NCBI GenBank assembly: GCA_007922195.1
Contig: ML682024.1
Coordinates: forward strand, 7,945,976-8,009,975
Direction of reading: 5' to 3'
Origin: Podocnemis expansa
Taxonomy: Eukaryota; Chordata; Testudines; Podocnemididae
DNA length: 64,000 nucleotides
Shown here: positions 58,701 through 61,542 of the stretch, in pieces
How positions within the stretch are numbered: the first letter of the stretch is position 1
Layout: the number at the start of each line of letters is the position of its first letter
Made by a program: the position numbers and the translations under genes
Notes under the pieces: model-generated
Database searches by the model: none
The model's input: only the letters and a program-made list of their open reading frames with translations
What the model was told of the DNA's origin: nothing

Positions 58701-59908
58701 GTTCTAGCTCTGGGGATCTAGTGGGTTAGAGGCAAAGGAGGGTCACCCCCAAGAGGCCTCAAACAGGATAGGGATGGTGTCAAACGCAAAGCCATGCCAG
58801 GTCTTTAACAGGACCTGCACTGGTGCTGCTGTGTCCAAGCTGCCCAGATGTGACCCATGCACACCCACATCTGGGTGCCTCGGGGTTTCAGGGAAAGAGC
58901 CAGGCAAGAACCCTGTGTGCAACCAGCTGGGCAAGATGGGCCCCTCTTTCACCCCCTCTGTCTGCACTTGTTGACTTGGGTGCAAACAATCCAGGCATGG
59001 TGGCTCCCTGCCTCACTTGCCTCTAAACACTAGACCCTGCTCCCTTCCCAGAGCCAGGGAGAGCAGCCAGGAGTCCTGGCTCCCAGCCCCCCCCTCGCTC
59101 TAACTACTACACCAAGCTGATATGAGAAGCCAGACTCCCAAAGACAGTGAAGTCGTGAATTGCCCCTCAACTGGTGATGATGTTATGCCCCTCCCTGCCT
59201 CTGGGGTGTATCAGAGACCCTACCGGAGTATGCTGCCCCCTGGACCTCTTGCTGCAGGGTGCATAGCAGGAACACCTTACACTGCACTGGACCCACATGG
59301 CTTACCAGTGGTTATGGTCCCAGGATGGACCTGGACTCCACTCGCTGGGGCTGGGGCCCTGGGACACAGCTAGGCCCAATTCTCTTGGGGTCACAGCCTT
59401 AGGGTATAGCACCTCCCCCCCCCCACTCACCTGGGGTTGTCAGCAGCACTGTGGCCCCACAGGCACTGAGTGAATGCAGCAGGGAGCTGCCACGAATGTT
59501 GCTGTTCAGACATGCCATGGGACAGCCGATCTTTGCCAGCCCCATCCAAAGCCACAGATAGGCAGGGATGTTCAGTAGGAAAACGGCCACTGAGTCCCCT
59601 TCCCGCAGCCCCAGCTCATCTCGCAGGACTCGAGCTGCCTGGCTGCTGCGCCGGTCTATGTCCCGGTAGGTGTAGACCTGCTCCCCAAAAAGCAGCAGGG
59701 CTTTCTCAGGGTGGCGCCGCACCTTCTCCAAGAAGGTATCAAGCAGGGTGTGAGGAGGACGGCGCTGGAGCTGCTGCAGATTCTTGTATCCCTTGTATAT
59801 CATGCCTACGGTCAAGGTCAGGTCCTGCCACCAGGAGGGGAAAAACAGGCTCCCCAGCAGAGGCAGCAGAAGCAGCAGCCCAGCAAGGGCTGTGAACACA
59901 GCAAGCAT
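17498..59908 (-). CDS. SLC27A2-like: SLC27A-family very-long-chain acyl-CoA synthetase / fatty-acid transport protein, complete 10-exon gene
   Basis: Coding exons (minus strand order): 59908-59431, 51181-50972, 48910-48752, 46844-46720, 45382-45188, 28725-28635, 27548-27350, 23100-23003, 20976-20846, 17674-17498. They total 1863 nt and 620 aa, the length usual for FATP2. Domains: hydrophobic N-terminal membrane anchor (about residues 1-25); AMP-binding P-loop YIYTSGTTG (222-230) followed by [11 protein letters not shown] near 265-272; FATP/VLACS signature [19 protein letters not shown] around R486-W487; C-terminus ending LKL, a weak PTS1-like tail. The family activates long and very long chain fatty acids (or bile acids, for BACS) to CoA thioesters at ER and peroxisome membranes. 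Some residues resemble FATP2 ([15 protein letters not shown]); others recall BACS/SLC27A5 (GATCVL, RFGPI, VPGHEGK, FDGEKLY). Assignment between these two paralogues is therefore open. No stop or frameshift is present, so the gene should be functional. Confidence 0.95.
17706..17880 (+). repeat. half-copy of foldback repeat family in intron 9
   Basis: Runs from GTTCCAAAGGGGCAG through TTAGTCTAGTTCAGTAAAAC, AAGGACTCCTGTGGCAC, AGACTAACATATTTATTTAT and CCACTTCGTCAGACACTTTG. It carries only one arm of the palindrome. Its outer edge lies 30 bp from the exon 10 splice site of the SLC27A gene. Confidence 0.8.
18035..18190. mobile_element. short MITE-like remnant, 'cttgtctacact' terminus
   Basis: Begins GGGCTTGTCTACACTACAGA and contains text related to the remnants near 27925 and 33340 (aagtccctagtggagatgc, gtcagtgtaac). 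The right terminus is unclear. No coding capacity. Confidence 0.45.
18974..19560. mobile_element. TTTCGAAATAA-type MITE with GC-rich interior
   Basis: Left end GGGTGTGTTCACACAGGC, then repeated inverted pieces of TTTCAAAACAAC and GTTGTTTTGAAATAAG. The centre (about 19195-19400) is a GC-rich segment with direct and inverted copies of CCCCNNNGGGGTCTGCAG. Then come CTTATTTCAAAGACAC and further TTCGAAATAAG pieces. The expected right TIR seems lost. It is the same family as 30191-30553, 31179-31256 and 63247-63692. Confidence 0.75.
20525..20605 (+). mobile_element. CR1/L3-like 3' tail fragment
   Basis: Contains ATTGGCCATTGTGAGAAGAC, GGATCCTGGGCTGGATGG, GACCCAGTATGACC and ATTCTTATG, the conserved 3' end also seen at 14971-15068. 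Confidence 0.6.
20846..20976 (-). CDS. SLC27A2-like: SLC27A-like exon 9
   Basis: Acceptor CATTTCAG|GACACG and donor CTGCAG|GTAAGA; 131 nt, ending in phase 0. Encodes [40 protein letters not shown] and [12 protein letters not shown] is the conserved C-terminal-domain motif before the last exon. Confidence 0.93.
21218..21398. mobile_element. hAT-type MITE
   Basis: Terminal inverted repeats CAGGGGTCTCAAACTC and GTGAGACCCCCTG, 181 bp. The flanking octamers CTCTAGGC and CTCTCAGC agree at 6 of 8 positions, consistent with an old 8-bp TSD. The internal text (cacatgagg, gggctgcatgcagccc, gggccatgtg) is typical of hAT/Charlie-like short elements. Confidence 0.75.
21555..21985. mobile_element. GC-rich MITE-like element with minisatellite core
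   Basis: Edges CAGGGCTATAACTACAGTG and GTTAGGGCCCTGGCC form loose inverted repeats. Inside is a degenerate minisatellite of about 45 bp based on CCAGCTCTGGCTGC(TG)CCAGGAAGGGAACCCCCC, at least five units at 21660-21890. Proline/glycine-rich open frames across it are repeat artefacts. Confidence 0.6.
22200..22640 (-). mobile_element. old CR1 LINE fragment
   Basis: Plus-strand text ATCATCTAGTCTGATCTCCTG, CAGAGAATTTTACCCAG, GTGATGGAGAATTTACC, CCAATGGTGAATTCCC and TTTAACTTCCAGCC follows the reverse complement of the CR1 3' region. It is heavily diverged, with an internal tandem duplication (ACTCAATGGACAGAGTTGTT, twice, near 22558-22610). Confidence 0.65.
23003..23100 (-). CDS. SLC27A2-like: SLC27A-like exon 8
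   Basis: Acceptor CTCCGCAG|CTGGAA and donor GTCCCAG|GTGTGT; 98 nt. Completes the Arg codon of exon 7 and encodes [20 protein letters not shown] and [13 protein letters not shown]. It continues the FATP/VLACS signature that defines the family. Confidence 0.93.
23341..23360. repeat. (CCA)n microsatellite
   Basis: Perfect trinucleotide repeat flanked by CACACAAA and AAAATATT. Confidence 0.95.
23508..23890. repeat. foldback (palindromic) repeat, near-complete copy
   Basis: Left arm: AACAAGAAGTCGTGTGGCAC, AGACTAACATTTATTTTTC, GAGCTTTCGTGGGAG and CCACTTCGTCAGATGCTTCG. The right arm reverse-complements this: CGAAGCATCTGACGAAGTGG, GTTAGTCTTTAAGTGCCACA, TGACTCCTTGTTATTTTTGC. The outer edge reads TTTCAAAGGGATAGCCATG on the minus strand. 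Between the arms are GAGCAGTTGTTAGGTTCAAACC-type residues of the family's centre. No coding capacity. Confidence 0.85.
24176..24236 (+). repeat. foldback-family fragment
   Basis: AAGCAAGGAGTTCTGTGGCAC, TTAAAGGCTAACACAGCTGC and CCCCTTTGGA. The two outermost portions of the family are joined with the whole interior deleted. Confidence 0.7.
24387..24556. mobile_element. hAT-type MITE with CAATGTTCCCTCTAAG termini (short form)
   Basis: Ends CAATGTTCCCTCTAAG and CTTAGAGAGGGAACACTG are imperfect inverted repeats. The interior contains two direct copies of ATGCAGCTGAGCAA. It is the same family as 34588-35141 and 42851-43545 but lacks their long GC-rich core. The flanks do not match as a TSD. Confidence 0.75.
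25698..25892. mobile_element. hAT-type MITE with perfect 8-bp TSD
   Basis: Termini CACTGTTTCCCAACCTG and ATGTTGAGAACCACTG. The octamer ACCTATCT is present on both sides (25690-25697 and 25893-25900). Length 195 bp, no coding capacity. It lies in intron 7 of the SLC27A gene. Confidence 0.88.
25950..26295. repeat. GC-rich minisatellite-like segment
   Basis: Degenerate units of CTTCTGCTCCCTGCCAGCCC and CGACCCCAGCTCC recur at 26035-26150, and the segment ends TTTACAAGGGAACATTGG, the right terminus of the CAATGTTCCC hAT family. It is probably a decayed member of that family with an expanded core; the left end is not recognisable. Confidence 0.5.
26440..26580. repeat. foldback-family copy with internal deletion
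   Basis: Starts AAGTTCCAAAAGTGCAGTCT, with AACAAACAAGGAGTGAGATT joining the two arms, then TCCCATGAAAACTTACG, TTGTTAGTCTTTAAAAGTGC and CACAGGACTCCTTGTTTG. Confidence 0.75.
26760..26885 (+). mobile_element. MIR-like SINE fragment
   Basis: GGGAGTTAGAAGACCTTCG, GCTGTGACCGTGGGCCATTC, CCGCAGTTTCTCCACC and CTCTGGGATAA follow the MIR core in order. Ancient and diverged. Confidence 0.65.
27350..27548 (-). CDS. SLC27A2-like: SLC27A-like exon 7
   Basis: Acceptor CTTCCAG|GTGAGGC and donor ATTCCG|GTAGGT; 199 nt. Encodes [38 protein letters not shown] and [22 protein letters not shown] and DRVGDTFR are ATP/ribose-binding and FATP-signature positions. Confidence 0.94.
27925..28175. mobile_element. MITE-like element with 'gggcttatctacact' terminus
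   Basis: Left end AGGGCTTATCTACACTTGG, right end AGTGAAGGCCAGGCCTAAG as a decayed inverted repeat. It contains a poly-G tract (GGGGGGGGG near 28108). No coding capacity. Confidence 0.5.
28455..28580 (-). mobile_element. MIR-like SINE fragment
   Basis: GACTCACCTGAGGCCACACA, GTAAGTCTGCAGCAGAG, GGAATTCAGCTC and CTAACCACTGCACTATAC match the MIR core and its tRNA-like end in reverse orientation. It sits about 55 bp from exon 6. Confidence 0.65.
28635..28725 (-). CDS. SLC27A2-like: SLC27A-like exon 6
   Basis: Small exon of 91 nt with acceptor TCCCCAG|TTGGTC and donor CCCACTG|GTAAGA. Encodes [20 protein letters not shown] and [11 protein letters not shown]. It follows the long transposon-filled intron 5 (about 16.5 kb). 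EPVRD and the Cys-Ile-x-Val pattern align with SLC27A relatives. Confidence 0.92.
29552..30190 (+). pseudogene. CR1 ORF2 endonuclease domain
   Basis: An open stretch of 212 codons with AP-endonuclease motifs: [35 protein letters not shown] and [11 protein letters not shown] (the SDH catalytic motif). The N-terminal part of the domain, including the first catalytic Asn/Glu region, lies upstream behind a stop. The frame is closed by the TAA at the MITE insertion point. Confidence 0.9.
30191..30553. mobile_element. TTTCGAAATAA-type MITE with 3-bp TSD (TAA)
   Basis: Ends GGGTGTGTTCACACAG and GTGTGTGAACATAGCC, flanked by TAA on both sides (30188-30190, 30554-30556). The 363-bp interior is a mosaic of TTGTTTCGAAACAAC and TTATTTCGAAATAAGG palindromes plus TTAATTCGAATTAAC. 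The 3-bp duplication suggests a PIF/Harbinger-type origin. It splits the CR1 endonuclease and RT regions. Confidence 0.88.
30620..31849 (+). pseudogene. CR1 ORF2 reverse transcriptase region
   Basis: Encodes [40 protein letters not shown], then after a 78-bp [53 protein letters not shown] and [20 protein letters not shown]. The catalytic FADDT box expected in CR1 reads SVDDT here. Together with the insertion and the stop at 31849 this marks it as dead. Confidence 0.9.
31179..31256. mobile_element. 78-bp MITE of the TTTCGAAATAA family, TSD CAT
   Basis: GGGCTATGTTCACACGG at the left and TGTTTGAACATACC at the right, flanked by CAT on both sides (31176-31178, 31257-31259). The CR1 text resumes without loss. 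The core is TTGTTTCGAAACAACCCC facing GTTGTTTCGAAATAAG. Confidence 0.85.
31850..32619 (+). pseudogene. CR1 ORF2 thumb and C-terminal region
   Basis: After a stop near 31849 and another near 31964, an open stretch encodes [60 protein letters not shown] and [20 protein letters not shown], closing with [12 protein letters not shown], the usual CR1 ORF2 end. Confidence 0.88.
32878..33330. mobile_element. GC-rich MITE-like element with repeated core
   Basis: Edges GCCAGGGCTGGAACTAGG and CCTAGTTACGGCCCT are loose inverted repeats. The interior has imperfect copies of GGAGCCAGATCCACCCCCAG and GGATCCAGCTCCCNGCC at about 32990-33250. No coding support. Confidence 0.55.
33338..33612. mobile_element. 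MITE-like remnant with 'gtgtctacactacag' terminus
   Basis: Starts GTCAGTGTCTACACTACAGC and ends near GTTTACACTGAAGAACTACAGC, with internal text in common with the elements at 18035 and 27925. Boundaries are approximate. Confidence 0.45.
33613..34513. other. unannotated intronic stretch
   Basis: No gene or clear repeat beyond simple AT-rich text; the last 150 bases are A/T-rich with AAATTTC-type runs that also occur near 20100-20340 and 49130-49560. Confidence 0.5.
34514..35285. repeat. DIRS left terminal inverted repeat, split by MITE
   Basis: Begins GGTGGGTTACTTACCAGTAA and includes CTTCTTCGAGATGGGCTGCT and CACATACATTCAGCTACAGG. After the MITE it continues ATGCCACAGTGCACGGCAGC up to CCTGATCCTCCCAGTCCC. 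It pairs with the right end at about 42290-42482. Confidence 0.85.
34588..35141. mobile_element. hAT-type MITE with GC-rich core and perfect 8-bp TSD
   Basis: Termini CAATGTTCCCTGTAAG and CTTAGAGGGAACATTG, flanked on both sides by GTGTCTAC (34580-34587, 35142-35149). The left half holds GGAGTTTTCAAAACTCCCGC and GGCATGCTCCGTAGAGCTTC. The right half is a G-rich minisatellite (GGGAGCGGGGGG... about 34850-35090). It inserted into the DIRS terminus after DIRS integration. Long Gly/Pro-rich frames here are artefacts. Confidence 0.93.
35290..35420. repeat. DIRS internal complementary region (ICR)
   Basis: CCCATCTGGAAGAAGGACGG and CTACTGGTAAGTAACCCACT are the reverse complement of the outer left terminus (34514-34565). 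They join directly to TTCTCCTTTGAGCGCTGCTC and ACATCATTCAGTTATAGGTG, which is the reverse complement of the outermost right terminus (about 42435-42482). A segment complementary to both ends, joined head to head, is the DIRS hallmark used to template the circular intermediate. Confidence 0.88.
35453..36631 (-). CDS. DIRS tyrosine recombinase (392 aa)
   Basis: Open frame with an N-terminal SAM-like core-binding part ([40 protein letters not shown]) and a catalytic domain. The first Arg box is [13 protein letters not shown], the HxxR box is AHSTR, then [16 protein letters not shown] with the conserved Trp and the nucleophile Tyr. The position after TFT is usually Arg in relatives and is Met here. 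It strand-exchanges circular cDNA into the host. It overlaps the RNase H frame by about 270 nt and ends about 30 bp before the ICR, as expected. It appears intact, unlike the RT. Confidence 0.9.
   Translation of the reverse strand: MVPTPAGHVHRDPTLPPSVGGPSDAGLRAPSAPRPWPPTPDGLGALWLSEQERFCSNRVKKVLVGSRRPSTRSTYTAKWKRFSIWARDKGLDPILAPIHLILDYLLDLKEKGLSPSSQRVHSTAISALHKSVDGQSVFSHPTSVRFLKGVERLFLQPHKPTPPLNLNVFLQAMTEPPCEPLDSATLLVLSWKVAFLVAITSARRVLELKALSSEHPYTRFYPDKIVLRHRPSFLPKVATLFHLNQEICLPVFYPNPQVTQNQRRWHTLDMRRVLLTYIEHIQPFHKTPQLFVVVANHKRGLPVSSQCISKWIVNCIKDSYGRSNTPLPGTIRAHSTRVQVSSAAFLAKVPIQEICRATTWSSVHTFTMHYAITQQARDDATLGRAVLSVGRL
36358..38298 (-). pseudogene. DIRS reverse transcriptase-RNase H, frame-broken
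   Basis: RT part: [40 protein letters not shown] and [15 protein letters not shown], then a frameshift near 37790. The continued frame reads HLDNWLIV where the active-site box LDDW is expected, so the second catalytic Asp is Asn. A stop at 37502 follows. RNase [37 protein letters not shown]. Another shift near 36970 leads to [18 protein letters not shown], and the conserved DIRS C-terminal region ([34 protein letters not shown]). Not functional. Confidence 0.9.
38459..40150 (-). pseudogene. DIRS gag-like region, frame-broken
   Basis: Three consecutive minus-strand stretches: 39670-40167, 39127-39600 (stop between) and 38459-39130 (frame change near 39130). The last encodes [36 protein letters not shown] and a Gln-rich [18 protein letters not shown] tail, the usual DIRS ORF1 C-terminus. 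The Ser/Pro-rich segment at 39.7-40.1 kb is low-complexity. Confidence 0.8.
41235..41475 (+). repeat. minisatellite, four units of ~55-80 bp
   Basis: Units start GCATATAAGGGTGACAGCTG (twice), GCACATAAGGGTAGCAGCAG and ACCCATAAGGGGTCAGCTGA, each continuing AGTGCTGT...ACCCAGCC. Confidence 0.8.
41505..41625 (-). mobile_element. tRNA-derived SINE with CR1-type 3' tail
   Basis: Read on the minus strand: TAGTGTAGTGGTTAGCAC (A box), then stem-loop CTGC-TTAACAT-GCAG, then GGGTTCAATTCCC (B box), then GGTTGGACTTGATGATCTCA and AAGGTCCCTTCTAGCC, the CR1 3' tail, ending near GATTTGATTTGAAATTTC. The anticodon loop reads AAC, so a tRNA-Val-like head is suggested. The acceptor stem does not pair, so this is not a functional tRNA gene. 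Confidence 0.75.
41775..42236 (-). pseudogene. DIRS gag N-terminal part with Cys/His cluster
   Basis: Encodes [40 protein letters not shown] and then [11 protein letters not shown]. The CxxC ... HxxC/CxxC ... HxxxxCxxC spacing is the zinc-binding head of DIRS ORF1. The frame is cut off by the 40151-41765 insertion. Confidence 0.78.
42290..42482. repeat. DIRS right terminal inverted repeat
   Basis: Reverse complement of the left terminus: GGTCACCTATGTAGCTGCGG, GGGGGCATTGGCCGTGTG, GCTAGGGCTGAATAC, CACCTGTAACTGAATGATGTG and CTTGAAGGAGAAGG. It is interrupted by no insertion, so it shows the terminus length of about 190 bp. Confidence 0.85.
42851..43545. mobile_element. hAT-type MITE, sister copy with C-rich minisatellite and perfect TSD
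   Basis: Termini CAATGTTCCCTCTAAG and CTTAGAGGGAACATTG. CTCTGGAA occurs on both sides (42843-42850, 43546-43553). It is oriented opposite to 34588-35141. The core (42900-43270) is a minisatellite of about 35 bp based on GCTCCCGCTAGCCCCCCCGG and TCCCGGCATCGCC. The right part repeats the GGAGTTTTCAAAACTCC and GGCATGCTCCGTTAGAGCTT palindrome-rich block. Confidence 0.93.
43554..44500. other. intron 5 sequence, no gene
   Basis: No exon or strong repeat recognised; scattered short motifs (GAACTAAAACCAGTTAAAC near 43596) resemble the 44510-45110 element. Confidence 0.5.
44510..45110. repeat. TTTAAT/TTAACTAA-rich interspersed element, partly duplicated
   Basis: Recurring pieces TTAAACTGGGTTTAATTCAG, GAACTAAACTAAACGTAATT, GTGGTTTAACTAATCC and TTAATTCAGATTGCATG. 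Two related stretches (44810-44975 and 44985-45110) share AATCCTGAATAATAGC / AATTCTGAATGAGAGC and ACCCATCCAGAG / ACCACCCAGTG order, so an internal duplication is likely. It ends about 80 bp before exon 5. Confidence 0.5.
45188..45382 (-). CDS. SLC27A2-like: SLC27A-like exon 5
   Basis: Acceptor CCTTGCAG|AGGGAG and donor TTCAAG|GTGATG; exactly 65 codons, phase 0. Encodes [30 protein letters not shown] and [18 protein letters not shown] is the conserved adenylation-core motif of the family. Confidence 0.94.
46060..46220 (-). mobile_element. possible tRNA-derived SINE remnant
   Basis: On the minus strand GGTTGCTGGTTCAATCCC resembles a pol III B box, and TAGCCTTAAACTGTAGG could be an A-box remnant. 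The stem pairing is poor. It could be chance. Confidence 0.3.
46720..46844 (-). CDS. SLC27A2-like: SLC27A-like exon 4
   Basis: Acceptor CTCCTAG|GAGC and donor CCCAAG|GTAACC; 125 nt. Encodes [20 protein letters not shown] and [25 protein letters not shown] and the YxGE..RYLCN segment are strongly conserved across FATPs. The GATCVL wording is closer to what I recall of BACS than of FATP2. Confidence 0.93.
47240..48740. other. intron 3 sequence, no gene
   Basis: No exon, RNA gene or clear mobile element recognised. It contains a short ATCTATCTATCT run near 48648. Confidence 0.5.
48752..48910 (-). CDS. SLC27A2-like: SLC27A-like exon 3
   Basis: Acceptor AACAAG|GTCTCCC and donor GAGGTTG|GTATGT; 159 nt, phase 1 to 1. 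Encodes (G)[18 protein letters not shown], then [20 protein letters not shown], part of the adenylate-forming core. The THQ found after the P-loop in many relatives reads TQV here. Confidence 0.93.
49130..50600. other. AT-rich intron 2 sequence, no gene
   Basis: AT-rich with recurring TTCAAAATGTTT and ATTCATAATTTG pieces near 49330-49550. Nothing coding. Confidence 0.55.
50612..50935 (-). mobile_element. old CR1 LINE 3' fragment
   Basis: Plus-strand GAATCATAGAACTGTACAAC, TGGAAGGGACCTCAATAATC, CCAGTGATGGATATTCCAC, AGCCTCCCTAGG and ATTTAAGCCTATTGCTTC is the reverse complement of the CR1 3' region. It ends about 40 bp from the exon 2 donor. Confidence 0.8.
50972..51181 (-). CDS. SLC27A2-like: SLC27A-like exon 2
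   Basis: The acceptor CCCCTTCAG precedes ACCTCCAAGC; 210 nt, phase 1 at both ends. Encodes [20 protein letters not shown] and ends in the ATP/AMP-binding motif [11 protein letters not shown], whose last Gly codon is split by the intron as in vertebrate relatives. The donor ACCACAG|GTGAGG is consensus. A degraded CR1 fragment begins only about 40 bp beyond the donor. Confidence 0.93.
51255..51770. repeat. foldback (palindromic) repeat, best-preserved copy
   Basis: Left arm: GAGTCCTGTGGCACTCTTAA, AGACTAACAAATTTATTTAT, TGGGAGAAAAATCCCACTTC, CTCAGATGCTTTGAAGATGG, GAATGGGAGGAAATAAATGC, CAGACTGTAACAGCAAATCA, AAGCAGTTGT, TTCAAACACTG. The right arm repeats these as reverse complement in reverse order: CAGTGTTTGAA, ACAACTGCTTTGATTTGCTG, GCATTTATTTCCTCTCATTC, CCATCTTCAAAG, GTGGGATTTTCTCCCACG, TGCCACAGGACTCCTTGTTT. 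The loop of about 60 bases reads TTCTCTCATTACAACAGG and TTGACCTCATCTTCC. It could extrude a hairpin over 200 bp long. No coding capacity. Confidence 0.9.
52707..52736. repeat. poly-A tract, 30 bases
   Basis: Thirty A in a row, preceded by CATGCCGT. It may be the tail of a retrotransposed sequence; no recognisable body lies upstream. Confidence 0.9.
52740..54520. other. intron 1 sequence, no gene
   Basis: No exon recognised. Contains a CR1-like tail fragment at about 53205-53300 (GGAGACCAGACTAGGTGGTC, CATCCCTCCTGGCCTTG). Confidence 0.5.
54535..54685 (+). mobile_element. MIR-like SINE fragment
   Basis: CATCCCCATTTCACACATGA, GGAAACTGAGGCACAGG, GGCCAGTGGCAGAGCTGGGA and CAGGCTGCACCACC follow the MIR core in order. 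Confidence 0.75.
55430..56640 (-). mobile_element. old CR1 LINE fragment split by solo LTR
   Basis: Plus strand 55430-55767 (AATCATAGAAATGTATGAC, GAAGGGACCTCACAACAG, TGGAGATTCCACAACCTCCC, TTTTTCCTAATGTCCAACC) and 56484-56640 (CTTCTCAGTTGTCTTTTCTC, TCTTTCCTCATAGGTCATGT, GAAATGCAGCACC) are contiguous in CR1 (minus orientation). The 716-bp LTR sits between them. Confidence 0.85.
55768..56483 (+). mobile_element. solo retroviral LTR, 716 bp, TSD CTTC
   Basis: Starts TGTGGGGG and ends CCCCTACA (TG...CA with short inverted repeat). CTTC flanks both ends (55764-55767, 56484-56487), and the interrupted CR1 proves the boundaries. It contains a polyadenylation signal AATAAA in GCTGAATAATAAACTTTG near 56352, preceded by CTCAGAGAGGC (R region). 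The 4-bp TSD suits a gamma-retrovirus-like (ERV1) family. No internal viral genes remain. Confidence 0.9.
56745..56975. repeat. foldback-family copy, short-core form
   Basis: AGTTCCAAAGGGGCAGCCAC, AACAAACAAGGAGTCCTGTG, AGACTAACAAATTTATTTAT, then the reverse arm AAAGTGGGATTTTCTCTCAT, TGTTAGTCTTTAAAAGTGCC, ACAGGCTTCCTTGTTTATTT. The arms meet without the long centre of the 51255 copy. Confidence 0.85.
57480..58310. repeat. CA-rich degenerate simple-sequence region
   Basis: About 800 bp dominated by ACACACAAACAGACACACAA-type text with many interruptions, in intron 1. Open frames on both strands reading Thr/His-rich or Val/Cys-rich peptides are composition artefacts. Confidence 0.85.
58600..58735 (+). 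repeat. short tandem of 'gggagccaggactcctgggtt' units
   Basis: Two to three units with GGGAGCCAGGACTCCTGG, CTGGGAGTCAGAACTCTTAG and TTCTAGCTCTGGGG. A related inverted piece appears at 59060-59110 (AGGAGTCCTGGCTCCCAG). An old interspersed repeat. Confidence 0.55.
59431..59908 (-). CDS. SLC27A2-like: SLC27A-like exon 1 (N-terminus)
   Basis: Starts at ATG 59908-59906 with G at -3. Encodes residues 1-159 plus one base. It opens with a Leu-rich membrane segment ([18 protein letters not shown]), then [14 protein letters not shown] and [17 protein letters not shown] sequence, [20 protein letters not shown] and the [11 protein letters not shown] block typical of FATPs. The donor is CCCAG|GTGAGT. The exon is more GC-rich than the rest of the gene, as is common for first exons. 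Confidence 0.93.
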
Positions 59909-60072
59909 GGCTGGGATATTCCCTGGGAGCCTGGACTCTGCTACAACCTACTCCCAGCTGCTCTGCCAAGCCTGTGCCTAAAGCTGCTAGGAATTCCCAG
60001 CTCCCCCCCTTCCCACCTCCCTGACCAGCTGACTCCAGGATGGCCTGGCTTGGTGCCAGGAACCTGAGCTGT

Positions 60073-60080
60073 CAAAGTCC
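60073..60080. promoter_or_regulatory. possible HNF4-type site upstream of SLC27A exon 1
   Basis: TGTCAAAGTCCT about 165 bp upstream of the ATG contains CAAAGTCC, the core preferred by the liver factor HNF4. The gene family is strongly hepatic, so it is plausible, but the match is short and no TATA box was found. Confidence 0.3.
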
Positions 60081-60257
60081 TCTCAGTTGATTGCTCCTTG
60101 CAGCTGTAATCAGGGAAGGTGCTACATGGGATAGGGCATTCTGGAGTTGGTGTCAGGGCAGAGGGTGCCAGGTGAGTCAATGTTCTACCAACAAAAGGAT
60201 ATTGTGTTATTCCTGTGTGCAGCCACAACCAGGCAGAAAGGGAAAGATTGTCCAAAC

Positions 60258-61341
60258 CAGTGGTTCCCAACCTTTTCTCTGCCGTGGCATACCTTGAGAC
60301 CTTCAAATTTTTCGAGGCACATCACTATTAAAAAACTCACGAATATTCAAATCAACTTAACTTACTTATGAATATTCATAAATCATGACAGTGTTTCAGA
60401 AATGCAGCTGTGTGGGGTAGTAGGGGTAGCAGAGCAGAGGTGGCAAAACAAGGAAGGTCAGGAGTCATGTGCAGTGGCAGGAGTGGCAAAAGAGGACAAG
60501 GGCAGCCATGTGAGGAACAGCACAAGGGTGGCAAGAGAGGAGAGAGGAAGGGAGAAGAAGAGTGGCTTTGTGGGGCTGCAGGAGGGAACTGGGGAGTGGG
60601 AAGGTAGGGCAGGGGAGCATGGCGCAGCACCCACTTCCCCCTTCTCCACAGTGCCTCCCTGCCACCGAGGGCAAATCCTCACCCCACTGCTGCTCCCTCC
60701 CACCCCAGTGGGTTCTGTCCTCCCCTCCCACTGACCTCTTCTGCCTGTGATAGACCCTCCAGCACCCAGCTACACCCCCCCACACACAGCCACCCCCCGC
60801 TACACCCCCCCAATCAACCAGCCACTCCACAGCCCCAGCCACACACCCTCTGCTACATATCCACTCCCACCCACGTCTGCTACACACACCCCCCTGCCCC
60901 ACAAAATCCCCAGCAGCGCCCCCCCCCCACCCAAAGCCCTGGCTGGCTGACACAAGCTACTCTGCCCTGCCGGGGGAGATTTGCACTCTCCCAGCCTCCC
61001 CCAACTCTCTGCTGGCTGGGCTTAAGGTGGAGCCACCTGAATGGTGTGTTTGAGCTGCTCCTGCTATGTTTAGGGGGACCCCTGAAAGTCCCCGTTCTAG
61101 TACCTTCCTCTATTTTTAGGGGGCCAGAATGCTTCCTGCCTAAAAATAGGGGGCCCTGGAACTGTGTTCTGGTGCCTTCCCCCTTACTTTAACCCCTGCC
61201 TTTTTCCAGCCCTGCACAGCCCATATGGCTGGGCTGAACAGGGAGACAACTTTAACTCCAGCTCTCGGGCATGCTCACGGCGCACTTTGGGTGTTCCCAC
61301 AGCACACCAGTGTGCCCTGGCACACTGGTTGGAAATCACTG
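60258..61341. mobile_element. non-autonomous hAT element, 1084 bp, perfect 8-bp TSD
   Basis: Termini CAGTGGTTCCCAACCTTTTC and CTGGTTGGAAATCACTG, flanked on both sides by GTCCAAAC (60250-60257, 61342-61349). The inside has a purine-rich block (60470-60620: aggtggcaaa, gggagaagaag) and a C-rich block (60760-60930). No transposase frame. It lies about 350 bp upstream of the SLC27A start codon. Confidence 0.9.
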
Positions 61342-61542
61342 GTCCAAACCACTCAGGGAGGGTCACTAGAGAGCAAGTGTGAAAAACTGGGAAGAGGGAG
61401 GAGGGTAACAGGCACCCATATGAGAAAAAGCCCCTAATATCAGGAATGTCCTTATAAAAGGGGGATATCTGATCACCTTATGTCTAGTTAATGAGGATGC
61501 ATGCTCCCCATAAATTCAAAAGGGGAACTGGTAGTTTGGAAT

